A DNA stretch of 64,000 nt from JAFDBW01 sp963825575 (lineage in GTDB: Bacteria; Desulfobacterota; Desulfuromonadia; Desulfuromonadales; BM103), in assembly GCA_963825575.1 (NCBI GenBank), contig CAWGUB010000018.1, forward strand, positions 213,572-277,571. Reading direction: 5' to 3'. A program made the translations under genes and the position numbers. This document shows, piece by piece, positions 26,124-35,645 of the stretch (position 1 is the stretch's first letter; every line of letters begins with the position of its first letter). Below the pieces are notes generated by a model that was given only the letters and a program-made list of their open reading frames with translations, was not told the origin of the DNA and ran no database searches.

Positions 26124-27413
26124 ATGGCAAATGTCGTCATCATCGGCGCCCAGTGGGGCGACGAAGGCAAAGGGAAAGTAGTCGATATCTACACCGAGCA
26201 CGCCAAGCAGATTGTCCGCTATCAGGGCGGCAACAACGCCGGGCACACCCTGGTAGTGGGAAATGAAAAGGTCGTTCTGCACCTGATCCCCTCCGGCATC
26301 CTGCATCCCGGCAAGCGCTGCGTGATCGGCAACGGCGTTGTCCTCGACCCAAAGGTCTTCCTCGGCGAAATCGAAGGCCTCAAGAAGAGGGGATATTTCA
26401 AGGATGACAATCAGCTCCTGGTCGACAGCAATCTGCATGTCATCATGCCCTGGCACAAAGCGATCGACCTGGCCCGGGAAAAAGATGCCAGCCGCAAGAT
26501 CGGCACCACCGGTCGCGGTATCGGTCCGGCCTACGAGGACAAGATCGGCCGTCGCGGCATACGCATGAGCGACCTCGTCAAGCCCCTGGTCTTCCGCCGC
26601 AAGCTTCAGGAATTCCTGCCGGAGAAAAACTTTCTGCTGGAGAAGTTCTTCGGCGAAGCTCCACTCGACGAGGAACAGATCTTTACCGAGTATTCGGGAT
26701 ACGCCAAGCAGATCGAAAAATATATCGGCTGCTGTTCAAGCTCTCTGAACGCCGCGATTCTGGCCGGCGACAACCTGCTCTTTGAAGGGGCCCAGGGCAC
26801 CCTGCTTGATATTGATCATGGCACCTATCCTTACGTGACATCGTCCTCTACCTGCATCGGCGGAGTGAGTACGGGTACGGGTGTGGCACCATCCCACATC
26901 ACAGGCGTTATCGGAATCACCAAGGCTTATTGCACCAGGGTCGGTGAAGGGCCTTTCCCAACTGAACTGCATGATGAGATGGGGGAGACTCTGCGTAAAA
27001 CCGGCCAGGAATTCGGTGCAACGACCGGCCGCCCCCGCCGTTGCGGCTGGTTCGACGCCGTCGCCATCCGCGAAGCCGTACGCCTGAACGGCATGACCGG
27101 GCTGGCGGTCACCAAACTCGACGTTTTGAACGAGCTCGACAGCATCAAGGTCTGCACGGCCTATTCATACAAAGGGCAACTGCTGGAGGAGTTCCCACGT
27201 GACGCCGACATCCTGCAGGAATGCAAGCCGGTTTATGAAGAGTTCGAGGGCTGGCGCAGCGATATCTGCAACGCAACCAGCATGGCGGAACTGCCGGCAA
27301 CGGCCAAGGCCTACCTGGCCAAGCTCGAGGAACTGGCCGGCTGCCCTGTGGCCCTGGTCTCAGTCGGCCCCCGCCGTGATCAGACGATCCAGGTGAGCAA
27401 TCCTTTCACTTGA
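26124..27413 (+). CDS. purA: Adenylosuccinate synthetase
   Basis: PurA (429 aa) joins IMP and aspartate with GTP hydrolysis to give adenylosuccinate, the first committed step to AMP. The GTP loop and catalytic aspartate are visible in GAQWGDEGKGKVVDIYTEHA, then QGGNNAGHTLV and GTTGRGIGPAYEDK. The C-terminal GTP-binding TTGRPRRCGWFDAV is intact. Length is normal. It begins 9 bases after hisZ behind a GGAG site and is followed by a strong terminator, so it closes the operon. Confidence 0.98.
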   Translation: MANVVIIGAQWGDEGKGKVVDIYTEHAKQIVRYQGGNNAGHTLVVGNEKVVLHLIPSGILHPGKRCVIGNGVVLDPKVFLGEIEGLKKRGYFKDDNQLLVDSNLHVIMPWHKAIDLAREKDASRKIGTTGRGIGPAYEDKIGRRGIRMSDLVKPLVFRRKLQEFLPEKNFLLEKFFGEAPLDEEQIFTEYSGYAKQIEKYIGCCSSSLNAAILAGDNLLFEGAQGTLLDIDHGTYPYVTSSSTCIGGVSTGTGVAPSHITGVIGITKAYCTRVGEGPFPTELHDEMGETLRKTGQEFGATTGRPRRCGWFDAVAIREAVRLNGMTGLAVTKLDVLNELDSIKVCTAYSYKGQLLEEFPRDADILQECKPVYEEFEGWRSDICNATSMAELPATAKAYLAKLEELAGCPVALVSVGPRRDQTIQVSNPFT

Positions 27414-27442
27414 TTGTTAGTTAACTAAATTGGCTATTGTCA

Positions 27443-27481
27443 AAGGGCAACAGATGGTTAATCTGTTGCCCTTAATTTTTT
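27443..27481 (+). terminator. Rho-independent terminator after purA
   Basis: A perfect 13-bp stem (27443-27455 and 27461-27473) with a 5-base GGTTA loop is followed by AATTTTTT. It begins 29 bases after the purA stop. The stem sequence AAGGGCAACAGAT is nearly shared with the hemL terminator and with the hairpin at 28088. Confidence 0.9.
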
Positions 27482-27496
27482 CTTTAAATTCTTAAA

Positions 27497-27560
27497 AGAA
27501 AAACCGGCGGATCGTGCCCACCTGTGCCTTACTTTATTTGTTTGCAACGGAAAGATTTTT
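27497..27560 (+). repeat. Degenerate multi-hairpin repeat unit (locus B)
   Basis: This stretch resembles the other units: AAAAGAAAAACCGGCGG, a broken G/C stem, GTGCCTTACT and GCAACGG. Its hairpins are mutated. It is best read as a decayed third unit in the 27414-28171 block. Confidence 0.5.
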
Positions 27561-27690
27561 ACGTTGATTCACTAAGCACGATGCAATTAAAGGCCACCGG
27601 GTCAAGAAAGCAGTACCGTGAGGCCCCCTGCAACGGGCCGGCTCCCGTACACAAAAGCTATTACAAATCACAGAAATCATGCCGACGTCT

Positions 27691-27795
27691 ATGCCCAGCG
27701 CAGCGCAGGCCCTTTTCTGCTTACTCTTTTAGGCCAGAAAAAGAGTAAGGCGCCGTCGGGGGGCGCGACCCCCGGGTTCTGGCTTTTGTTTTGTC
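27691..27795 (-). repeat. Multi-hairpin intergenic repeat, unit 1 copy (locus B)
   Basis: The reverse complement matches 20940-21036 almost base for base, including the tail TGCGCTGCGCTGGGCAT, with a few substitutions and a short insertion near its 5' end. Both hairpins are retained, although loop bases differ. Confidence 0.85.
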
Positions 27796-27805
27796 TTTAG
27801 AATTT

Positions 27806-27905
27806 TGGAGGACAAAAAACAACACCGGCGGGTCGCGTCCCGCCAGACGCCATACTTTTGTCCGGCAACAAAAGTATGAAGGGCCTTCTCCTAGCGGAGG
27901 GCTAT
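27806..27905 (+). repeat. Multi-hairpin intergenic repeat, unit 2 copy (locus B)
   Basis: This matches the reverse complement of 21270-21368. Arms CATACTTTTG / CAAAAGTATG lie at 27851-27860 and 27869-27878, after a G/C stem at 27825-27844. It is back-to-back with the unit 1 copy, ten bases apart. From 27906 to 28083 I see no supported gene. Confidence 0.85.
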
Positions 27906-28083
27906 AGACGTTCGCGAAGGGGATATGGCTTTCAGGAACAACAGAGGAGAAGAGCCGGCCCGTTTACAGGGGGCCTTACCGTAGTGCTGTCAATATGGGG
28001 CGGCAAGATCATGCTGATGAGACCAATTGCACCCGCAGGGACAGAACTAAAAACCCTTCTTCTTTGCAGTCCAGAAGACAATG

Positions 28084-28116
28084 AAAAAGGGCAATAGATG
28101 AATTATCTGTTGCCCT
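28084..28116 (-). terminator. Terminator after the DUF4019 gene (minus strand)
   Basis: Arms 28088-28099 and 28105-28116 form a 12-bp stem with one wobble pair and a 5-base loop. On the minus strand it is followed by TTTTT. It therefore faces the purA terminator across the repeat block and closes the minus-strand gene at 28172. Confidence 0.8.
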
Positions 28117-28171
28117 ACGAAGCATCAAAACGTAGCTGTACTAAACCACGGTTTAATTATTAACCACCTCT

Positions 28172-28612
28172 CTACTGCTGTATGAAGTAACCGGCAACCT
28201 TCCACTCATCACCTTCGAGCATCACGGTCACATATTCCGAGACTTGGCCGACCTTCTGGAAATCGGACTCATAGATCAACATGATATATTCACCCTCGGG
28301 GCTGTCCATCGCCTCGGTTGAATAGCTTGCGCTTTTCCGGACCCGCTGGACCAGCTCGCCGGAGAGGTTACGGGCTTTGCCGAGCTTTTCTACCCAGTCA
28401 TTTTGCGCGATCGTCTCCTGCATCAGACGCGCCGAGGACTGCCAACTCTCGGCATATTTGCCGCCATCGACCAACATCAGGAACTCCATGCCAATGGGCT
28501 CGGCCTGTTCGACCTTCTCACTGTCCGGGCTCTGGTTGTAGAGCGGGATCAGAATCATAAACAGGGCGGCAACAATCAGAACAGCGTGAATGCGCAAATG
28601 CTTCGGTATCAA
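28172..28612 (-). CDS. DUF4019-family exported protein
   Basis: This 146-residue protein has an N-terminal hydrophobic anchor or signal (HAVLIVAALFMILIPLY, residues 9-25) and a C-terminal region resembling DUF4019: WVEKLGKARNLSGELVQRVRKSASYS, then a pattern ending in EWKVAGYFIQQ. Such proteins are small periplasmic or membrane-anchored domains of unknown function with an NTF2-like look. It lies 105 bases downstream of the antiporter gene with a possible terminator between, so it may have its own promoter. No function is assigned. Confidence 0.7.
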   Translation of the reverse strand: MIPKHLRIHAVLIVAALFMILIPLYNQSPDSEKVEQAEPIGMEFLMLVDGGKYAESWQSSARLMQETIAQNDWVEKLGKARNLSGELVQRVRKSASYSTEAMDSPEGEYIMLIYESDFQKVGQVSEYVTVMLEGDEWKVAGYFIQQ

Positions 28613-28655
28613 AACATCCTCCGGTAGACTTGAAATTTCTATCGCTTTTTACTAC

Positions 28656-28694
28656 GGAAAGGTCAGGAGGTCTAGACATTTTGAAAACCTGACC
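28656..28694 (-). terminator. Possible terminator after the CPA2 antiporter gene
   Basis: Arms GGTCAGG (28661-28667) and CCTGACC (28688-28694) form a 7-bp stem with a 20-base loop; on the minus strand CCTGACC is followed by TTTCC. It is weak, but well placed between the genes at 28718 and 28612. Confidence 0.4.
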
Positions 28695-28717
28695 CGCAGC
28701 TTGCATGTCGTTTTGCG

Positions 28718-30454
28718 TTACGCATCCTGCCCGAAGCGACGGAAGGCTGCCAGCACATCGTTCTGGTTGAGAATGCCGACCAGCTTTTGCGGATCATCCG
28801 AATCGACCACCGGGAAATAACTGACATTGCGATGCAGCTGCAGGATTTTCAGCGCCTCGCGCAAGGGTTGGTCCGGCCGCAGGCAGTAGGATGCCGTTGT
28901 CGTCAGATCGCCGGCGACCACCAGCGGCACCAGGGCCGGTTCAAAGAGCAGGTTACGAATTTCCGTGTAATCGATGACCCCTATAAACTTGTTGTGGTCG
29001 TCAACCACCGGGAACCGGTCGTAGCGACTGTGGGCAATATGTTTGAGCAACGCATAGTAAGGCGTGCTGTGCAAAACAGTATCCACGTTCTGGCGCATGA
29101 CGTGCCGCACCAGGATATCTCCGGGATCCTTAAGGTCGTGGCCGACCGGCACGCCAAGAGAGCTGCGGAAGTGATGGACCACGTTGTGCAGTCCCTCCAG
29201 GGCTCCCACCGGAGCTTTCTTCTGTAGCAACGCCAGGATCGGCACTTCACCGGAACGCACCAGCCCGTGCCTTACGGCAAGCGGGCCGACCAGTTCAAAG
29301 ACGACCACCGCCCCGAGCACGATCGTTTCCAGCAATTTACCGCCGGCCGGCCAATGGTGCGCCAGTTGACTGGCCAGGCCGATGGCGACGCCCGCCTGAG
29401 CCATCAGGGTTAGACCGATGTAGGCCTTCTCCGAATCGCCGAAGGCCCCGAGGCGAGCACCGATAGCCGCCCCAAGCCACTTGCCGAGGGTGCGAGCGAA
29501 AACGTAGGTGACGCCAAGCAGCCCGATGTGCGCCAAAGATTCGATATGCAGGTTAGCGCCTGCCAGGACAAAGAAGATCACGTAAAGGAGATAGTCGACC
29601 TGGCGGATGTCCTGCTGCAGACGGTTCCAGCGCGAGCAGCTGTTAGCGAGGACCATCCCAAGAACCAGGCTGGCCAGGAGGGGGTCAATCTCCAGCCCTC
29701 GGCAGATAGCCACATTAACGGCAATCCCGCCCAGCATGAGAATCTTGTTCTCGCTCGGCAGCTCGAGACGCTGGGCCCACACCGACATGAAAAAACCGAT
29801 GCTGGCGCCGACCACGACTGGACCGGCCATGCGCATCATCAGCACCGCAAGCCCTTCGTCGGGGAAGATGAAAATGTGGGCGATTACTGCGAAGCCGAGG
29901 ACCGACACCAGGTTATTGAATCCGACGAGGGTCAGAACAAGGCTGGTCACCGGCCCTTCCGCCTCATACTCACGAATGACCATCAGGGTGGCTGCAGGGG
30001 CTGTGGCCACGGCAATGATGCCCAGAAACATGGAGAATGCCAGCGAAGTCTGCCAGAGGGTCAGGCCCGGGAGCACTTTCTGCAGCACCGCCAGGTTGAC
30101 CCCAAAAGTAGAGACCGCAACCAGGACAAAAGTCAACAGCATCTCACTGCCGGAAAAGAGCAGAACCCGATGGCGCCAACGGTCAAGGTGGCGAATTTCG
30201 AACAATCCGCCGATATGCATCAGGATCAGGGCCAGGGCCAGGTCGGAGACCAGGCGGAGCTCTCCGAGGACCTCCACGGGGAGGAAGGTCGGCAGGTTGA
30301 CCAGGCCGGCGAGTGACGGGCCGATCAGCAAGCCGACCACCAGATAGCCGGTAACTCTCGGGATATGGCAGAGAGAAGCCAGCCGGCCCCCCAGCAGGGC
30401 GCCAATGAAAATCGCGGCGAGCGCGATCAGTATTTGGAACAAAAAAGAGTCCAT
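28718..30454 (-). CDS. CPA2-family cation:proton antiporter with C-terminal CBS pair
   Basis: The first 390 residues form a Kef/NhaA-fold exchanger domain with about a dozen hydrophobic helices (IPRVTGYLVVGLLIGPSLAGL near the N-terminus). Residues about 450-575 form two CBS domains (VRHVMRQNVDTVL...RFPVVDDHNKFIGVIDY and LREALKILQLHRNVSYFPVVD), which usually sense adenine nucleotides. It probably exchanges Na+ or K+ for H+ under nucleotide control; the cation cannot be read from the sequence. No TrkA-N nucleotide domain is present, unlike KefB/C. It lies 88 bases after the permease gene, apparently in one operon. Confidence 0.85.
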   Translation of the reverse strand: MDSFLFQILIALAAIFIGALLGGRLASLCHIPRVTGYLVVGLLIGPSLAGLVNLPTFLPVEVLGELRLVSDLALALILMHIGGLFEIRHLDRWRHRVLLFSGSEMLLTFVLVAVSTFGVNLAVLQKVLPGLTLWQTSLAFSMFLGIIAVATAPAATLMVIREYEAEGPVTSLVLTLVGFNNLVSVLGFAVIAHIFIFPDEGLAVLMMRMAGPVVVGASIGFFMSVWAQRLELPSENKILMLGGIAVNVAICRGLEIDPLLASLVLGMVLANSCSRWNRLQQDIRQVDYLLYVIFFVLAGANLHIESLAHIGLLGVTYVFARTLGKWLGAAIGARLGAFGDSEKAYIGLTLMAQAGVAIGLASQLAHHWPAGGKLLETIVLGAVVVFELVGPLAVRHGLVRSGEVPILALLQKKAPVGALEGLHNVVHHFRSSLGVPVGHDLKDPGDILVRHVMRQNVDTVLHSTPYYALLKHIAHSRYDRFPVVDDHNKFIGVIDYTEIRNLLFEPALVPLVVAGDLTTTASYCLRPDQPLREALKILQLHRNVSYFPVVDSDDPQKLVGILNQNDVLAAFRRFGQDA

Positions 30455-30542
30455 AGTTTTATATCAGACCTTACCGCAGCCAGCGTTTGACCAAGACATC
30501 TCCGCACCCGGTGAGGCAAGTAAACCATCCGGCCGGAATTCG

Positions 30543-32637
30543 TTACGTGTCGCCGGCATAAATCTCCTCTAAAGAGGCCAGCCCTCTTTTCTCGCCTATG
30601 ACCAGGAGCCGGTCACCCTCCTTGAGGATGGCGCTGCCGTCCGGGACGAAGGACTGGTCGCCGCGCGTCAGCATGGCCACCAGAGCAGCCCTTGGGGATC
30701 GGCAGGTCTTTCAGCGCCTGTCCGACCAGGCTGTCCGTGGGGTGCTTGGCGCGTATGTTCACGATCAGGAAATGATCGTCATGAAGCAGGCTCTGCCGCA
30801 GGCCATGTTCGTCATTGGCCTGATGCCACTCTGTGAAAAAACTTTCTTCGTCGATGCGTTCCGCAATCCTTGCCAGGATTCTCAAGTGCTGGGTCGGGTT
30901 GTGGTCCGGACTGACGAGGAAGAAAAGTGCGTAAACAACCTCGACGCCCTCTTCCTGGTAGTTCAGTGGGTTGTAGATCGATATCCGCACTCCCTGCTTC
31001 GCTCTGACCAGGATCATCTCTGCGTGCGCGATCTTGTCCGAGCGAAAATGAGGTAGCGCTACCCCGCGTGTCACCGGAGTCGCCCCGATCTTGTTGCCGT
31101 CCATGACCTGCCTGCAGATATCCTCTTCGGTCATAGGGATAATGGTGCACAGCTTTTCCGCAACCAGCGCAACCACATCTTTGAATTGACTGGCAGCATC
31201 AATTTCAACAACCCGGCTGCGCATAACGATCTCATCAAAGGGGTCCTCCTCGCGCAATCCCTTCTCCCGCAAGATCCCCCGCAACTCGCTGTCCAGATCA
31301 ACATGTTTGTGACGGCCAAGACGCTCGAATACGTGGTAGATCGCTCCCGCCCGGACCACTCGGTGACGGCCATAGTAGAGGTACCATCCGCTCGAGGCCA
31401 AAATCAGTCCCGCGGAAAAGAGCATCGAGACGACCCCCATCTCGAAGATCAGGAAAAGCGGCAAGACAACACCGGCCAGCTGCATCCAGGGGTAAAACGG
31501 GGAACGGTAGCCCGGGTCGTAGGATTGAATCCGGCTCTCTCGCATGACGATCACCGCCACACAGACCAGGGCAAACATCAGCAACTGAAAGGAGCTGGCC
31601 AGCTTGGCGATGCCAACCGGGTCGAACAGGACGATGATGAGGATGATAGCGGTCAAGGTCAATGAAATAGCATGGAAGGGGGTACCGAACCGGCTCAGTC
31701 TGCGGAACAAGTCCGGCAGCAAGTGGTCGCGGCTCATCGCCAGGGGGTAGCGCGAAGCACTGAGCATCCCTGCGTTGGCAACCGACACAAATGCCAGCAG
31801 CGCAGCCAGAGACAGCAGCACAACCCCGGGGAAGCCCAGGGCATAGCCGGCCGCCGTCGCGACCGGGGTCAGGTTGCCGCGCAGCTCGTCGGGCGGGACC
31901 AGGCCGACGATCACGGTGGTTCCCAGGCCATAGACCAGAATGGCGCTGGCGAGGGCAAGAAACACCGCCCGCGGCAGATTCCGCTCCGGATCCTTGACCT
32001 CCTCCGACAGGCTCGCAACCTTGGTCACGCCGACATAGCTGATGTAGACCAGGCCGGCCGTGGAGAGAATGTTGTCGAAACCGGCGGCCAAAAAGCCCTC
32101 GAAATGGAGCGGCTGCATGGAGAACGCCCCGCTCGTAATAAAGACCAGCAGCAGACTGAGCAGCCCGAACACCAGTGCGACCTGGAGGCCACCGCTCTTC
32201 TTGGTGCCCAGGAGGTTAATTACGCCAAGGGCAACAGCGATCGCTACGGCGATCGGAACAATCTGCAGAAACGGGAAGAACAGGGCAATGTAGGCCCCCA
32301 TCCCGACCAGCGCGAAGGCAACCTTGAGCACGAGGGCCAGCCAGGTACCGATGCCGCCGATCGTTCCAAAAAATGGCCCAAGGGAGCGGTCCAGGAAATA
32401 GTAGACCCCTCCGGCACGGGGCATGGCCGTCGCCAGCTCTATGATACTGAACGTGGCGGGAATCATTGGCAAGGCGGCCAGCATGTACGCGAGGACAAGC
32501 CCCGGGCCAGCACTGATGGCAGCGATTCCGGGAAGCAGGAAAAAACCGGCGCTCAGGGTCGCACCGGTGGCGATAGCATAGACGTCGACCAGTCGCAGTT
32601 CTTTTTTCAAACGTACGTGTGTCCTGGGAAGCGCCAT
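30543..32637 (-). CDS. APC-family amino-acid permease with EIIA-type and TrkA-C domains (apparent frameshift)
   Basis: Residues 1-430 form an APC-superfamily transporter (GATLSAGFFLLPGIAAISAGPG at TM1, about twelve helices). Residues about 465-620 resemble a PTS EIIA type-2 domain, with a candidate phospho-histidine in TPVTRGVALPHFRSD. A TrkA-C domain then starts (DSLVGQALKDLPIPKG), but the frame breaks at 30684-30692 and stops at 30613. A one-base correction restores ALVAMLTRGDQSFVPDGS and continues to TAA at 30543. The coordinates give the repaired gene. It heads a two-gene unit with the CPA2 antiporter. Confidence 0.8.
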
Positions 32638-32801
32638 CTTTCTCTCTCGCCTGTCAAACTCTTGTTGCGAACCGCTCCGGGGCCGCAGTCACCAGCCAGC
32701 GGCCGGGTCAGGCCCGGAAAGGGTAGAATATAGCATAACCCGACAGACTTTCGAAAAGACAATTGTCCGGCACAGACGTTGTCCGGACCACACTTTCTTC
32801 C

Positions 32802-34332
32802 TCAGCGGGGCTTTCGATCCAGACCCCGATACTGAATCGCCTCTGCCAGGTGGATCGGACCAATCTCCGTGCTTTTCGCAAGATCAGCAATCGTGCGGCC
32901 GACCTTGAGCAGACGCGTATAGCTTCTGGCCGACAGTCCGAGCCGGTCCGTAACCTGTCTGCAGCAGCTCCTGCCCGGCCTCGTCGGTCCGGCAGAATCT
33001 CTGCAACTGCCGGGGCCCCATGCGGGCATTGCAGTGAACTGATGAGCCGGCAAATCGCTGTTGCTGGACGTACCGTGCCTGCGCTACCCGGCCGCGGACA
33101 GTTTCACTGCTCTCCACCGGCCGGGTATCGACAAGATCCTTGTGCGGCAAGCGTGGCACCTCGACCTGGAGATCGATACGATCGAGCAACGGCCCCGAAA
33201 GCCTGGTCCGGTAGCGCTGCATCAATGCCGGCGTGCAGGTACAGCTGTGCTGTGAGTCACCAAGAAATCCACAGGGGCAGGGGTTCATGGCGGCGACCAT
33301 CATAAAGGAGGCCGGGTAGGTGAGGCTCTGTGCGGCCCGGCTGATACAGACCTGGCCATCCTCAAGGGGCTGGCGCAGCATTTCCAGAATATTCTTTTTG
33401 AACTCGGGCAGCTCATCGAGAAAAAGGACGCCATTGTGCGCCAGGGAGACCTCCCCGGGGCGGGGGTGGGTTCCGCCACCGATCAAACCGGCATCAGAGA
33501 TCGTATGGTGTGGCGCTCGAAACACGCGCCTGGCGACCAGGGCCTGGTCGGTCGGCAAAAGGCCGAGGATAGAATGAATCTTGGTAATCTCAAGGGCTTC
33601 TTCAAAGGTCTGCTCCGGCAGAATCGTCGCAATTCGCCGGGCAAGCATCGTCTTGCCGCTGCCGGGCGGCCCGACCATCAGGATGTTGTGCCCGCCGGCG
33701 GCAGCAACCTCCAGGGCGCGCTTGACATGGTCCTGCCCCCGCACTTCGGAGAAATCGACATCATCCTGAACAGCCTGGCCGAACATTGTCGAAATATCGA
33801 CCTGGCACGGTTCCAGGATTCGGTTACCGGTGAGAAAATCCACCACTTCGCCGAGGGTCCCGGCCGGGTAAACCGGCAAGCCGTCGACCAGGGCACCTTC
33901 CTCGGCATTGGCGGCCGGCAGGATCAGGCCGTCCAGATTCCAGCGCCGGGCGGCGGCAGCAACCGGCAGCACTCCACGGACCGGCTTGATGCAGCCATCG
34001 AGGGACAACTCGCCCATCAGGAGGAAACGTGAAGAACGCTCCAAGGGCACCAGGCCGGTTGCCGTGAGCAGGCCGACCGCCATCGGCAGATCGAAGGCCG
34101 TGCCTTCCTTGCGGATATCCGCAGGGGCCAGGTTGATCGTGATGCGCCGGGTGGGAAATTCGTAACCGGAATTCTTGATCGCGGACTTGACGCGGTCCTT
34201 GCTTTCCCTGACCGCGCCCTCGGCGAGACCAACCGTGGCAAACTGCGGCAGTCCCTGGGCTATATCGACCTCCACCTCGACCGGGTAGGCGTCAATACCG
34301 AGCAGCGCCCCTGATAAAACCTTGGCGAGCAT
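32802..34332 (-). CDS. comM: ComM/YifB-type Mg-chelatase-like AAA+ ATPase (apparent frameshift)
   Basis: This family (about 505 aa) is linked to branch migration during natural transformation in some bacteria. Domains: an N-terminal Lon-protease-like fold (LPMAVGLLTATG), a Walker A motif GPPGSGKTMLARR, Walker B LFLDELPEF, and CPCG with a downstream cysteine pair. The open frame ends early at 32884 with an unrelated tail; another frame supplies the usual C-terminus (VTDRLGLSARSYTRLLKVGRTIADL) to 32802. The break is near 32952-32965 and looks like one extra base. ATG 34332 follows GGAGGG and is preferred to 34344. Confidence 0.85.
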
Positions 34333-34439
34333 ATGTCCCTCCATTTAATGACAGGCCCCGATCTCGGGGCAAATTACATGAATTGCCTGACTGGCAACAT
34401 TTCATAAAACAACTTGAAAATCGTTTAACGCCCGCTCGC

Positions 34440-34545
34440 GCGCTCGCTCAAGACGCAAAGTAACGCAAAAGAAACAAAAGCCTTTGATCCTTTTTTCTTC
34501 TATTTAGTCTCCTTCGCGTCTTCGTGTCCTTGCGTTAAATGTTTT
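34440..34545. repeat. CGCAAAG-type imperfect inverted repeat
   Basis: Between trxB and comM, the left part GACGCAAAGTAACGCAAAAG and the right part CTTCGCGTCTTCGTG...TTGCGTT are imperfect inverted copies of a short AACGCAAAGACGCGAAG-like motif. Related sequence occurs at 54295-54363. The rest of 34345-34559 holds a small GCCCCGA/TCGGGGC hairpin (34355-34370) and no gene. Confidence 0.5.
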
Positions 34546-34559
34546 TTTAAAAATTAAAA

Positions 34560-35498
34560 TTACCCGGGGTGAGCCAGATCATCCAGGTATTTCTCTGCAA
34601 CGATCGCCGCAATCGCACCGTCACCAACAGCCGTGGCGATCTGTTTGAGGATCTTCTTGCGAACGTCGCCGGCAGCGAAGACCCCCGGAATCGAAGTTTG
34701 GCAATCCGAATCGGTCAGGATGTACCCTCCTTTATCAAGATCAAGAATCTCGGCCAGGAAATGTGCCTTGGGCGTCACGCCGATGGCAACGAACATGCCG
34801 GCCACCTCGAGGTTCTGCCGGGAATCGTCCTGACGGTTGCGCAGCACCAGGCTGGTGACCCCGCTGTTGTCACCGACGGCTTCTTCAACGACACAATTCC
34901 AGACCGGTTCGATCTTGTCGTTGGCAAAGATCCGATCCTGCAGAACCTTGGTGGCACGCAGTTGGTCACGCCGATGCACCAGGTAAACCTTGCTGGCAAA
35001 ACGGCTCAGGAACAGGGCCTCTTCGGCGGCCGTATCACCCCCGCCGATAATCGCCACCGGCACATTCCGGAAAAAAGCGCCGTCGCAGGTGGCGCAATAC
35101 GAGACGCCGCGGCCGGTAAATTCGATTTCGCCGGGAATCCCGAGCTTGCTCGGCTCGGCGCCGGTCGTGATAATCACGGCGCGGGTACGCACCTCTTTAT
35201 CATCGACTGTGACCACCTTTTCCTTGCCATGATCGACCAGGCCGGTGACTTCTCCGGTGACTGTTTCCAGGCCGAACTCCTGGCAATGTTCCTGGAAACG
35301 CATCATCAGATCAGGACCATCGATTCCACCCGGGAAACCGGGATAGTTCTCAACCTTGGTGGTCGTCATCACCTGGCCACCGAGGATCATCCGCTCCACC
35401 AGCAGGGTTTTAAGTTTGGCTCGGGAAGTATAAAGACCAGCGGTCAGCCCGGCCGGGCCGCCGCCGATAATCAGTACGTCATAAAGGGTTTCGCTCAT
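34560..35498 (-). CDS. trxB: Thioredoxin reductase
   Basis: TrxB (312 aa) reduces thioredoxin with NADPH through FAD. The FAD-binding GGGPAGLTAGLYTSRA, the redox-active CATC motif (SYCATCDGAFFRN, about residue 135), the NADPH-binding GGGDTAAEEALFLSRF, and the C-terminal GVFAAGDV are all present. Length is typical for the low-molecular-weight type. It is divergent from the CDF gene. I see no thioredoxin gene next to it. Confidence 0.95.
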   Translation of the reverse strand: MSETLYDVLIIGGGPAGLTAGLYTSRAKLKTLLVERMILGGQVMTTTKVENYPGFPGGIDGPDLMMRFQEHCQEFGLETVTGEVTGLVDHGKEKVVTVDDKEVRTRAVIITTGAEPSKLGIPGEIEFTGRGVSYCATCDGAFFRNVPVAIIGGGDTAAEEALFLSRFASKVYLVHRRDQLRATKVLQDRIFANDKIEPVWNCVVEEAVGDNSGVTSLVLRNRQDDSRQNLEVAGMFVAIGVTPKAHFLAEILDLDKGGYILTDSDCQTSIPGVFAAGDVRKKILKQIATAVGDGAIAAIVAEKYLDDLAHPG

Positions 35499-35645
35499 GG
35501 GTCTTCGTCCCGTGTCCTTCTGTAAACAGTTGCCGAAAATTGCCGGTCACCTTAACATAGCTCTTACGAAAATGGAATCGCCATCATGCTTGCGTTACCT
35601 GGGACCGGCGACCTAGAATGGTGACGACAGGATCGAGCTAAAATC

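Noticed and set aside
27524..28097. Short open frames of 60-79 codons in the second repeat block
   Set aside because: Same reason: they translate repeat hairpins and differ between the two copies of the repeat.
20851..28171. Possible CRISPR array
   Set aside because: Repeats are few, long, inverted relative to one another and not separated by unique spacers of constant length; no cas genes.
34355..34370. GCCCCGA/TCGGGGC hairpin upstream of comM
   Set aside because: The stem is short with a two-base loop and no T run, so it is not a convincing terminator or operator.
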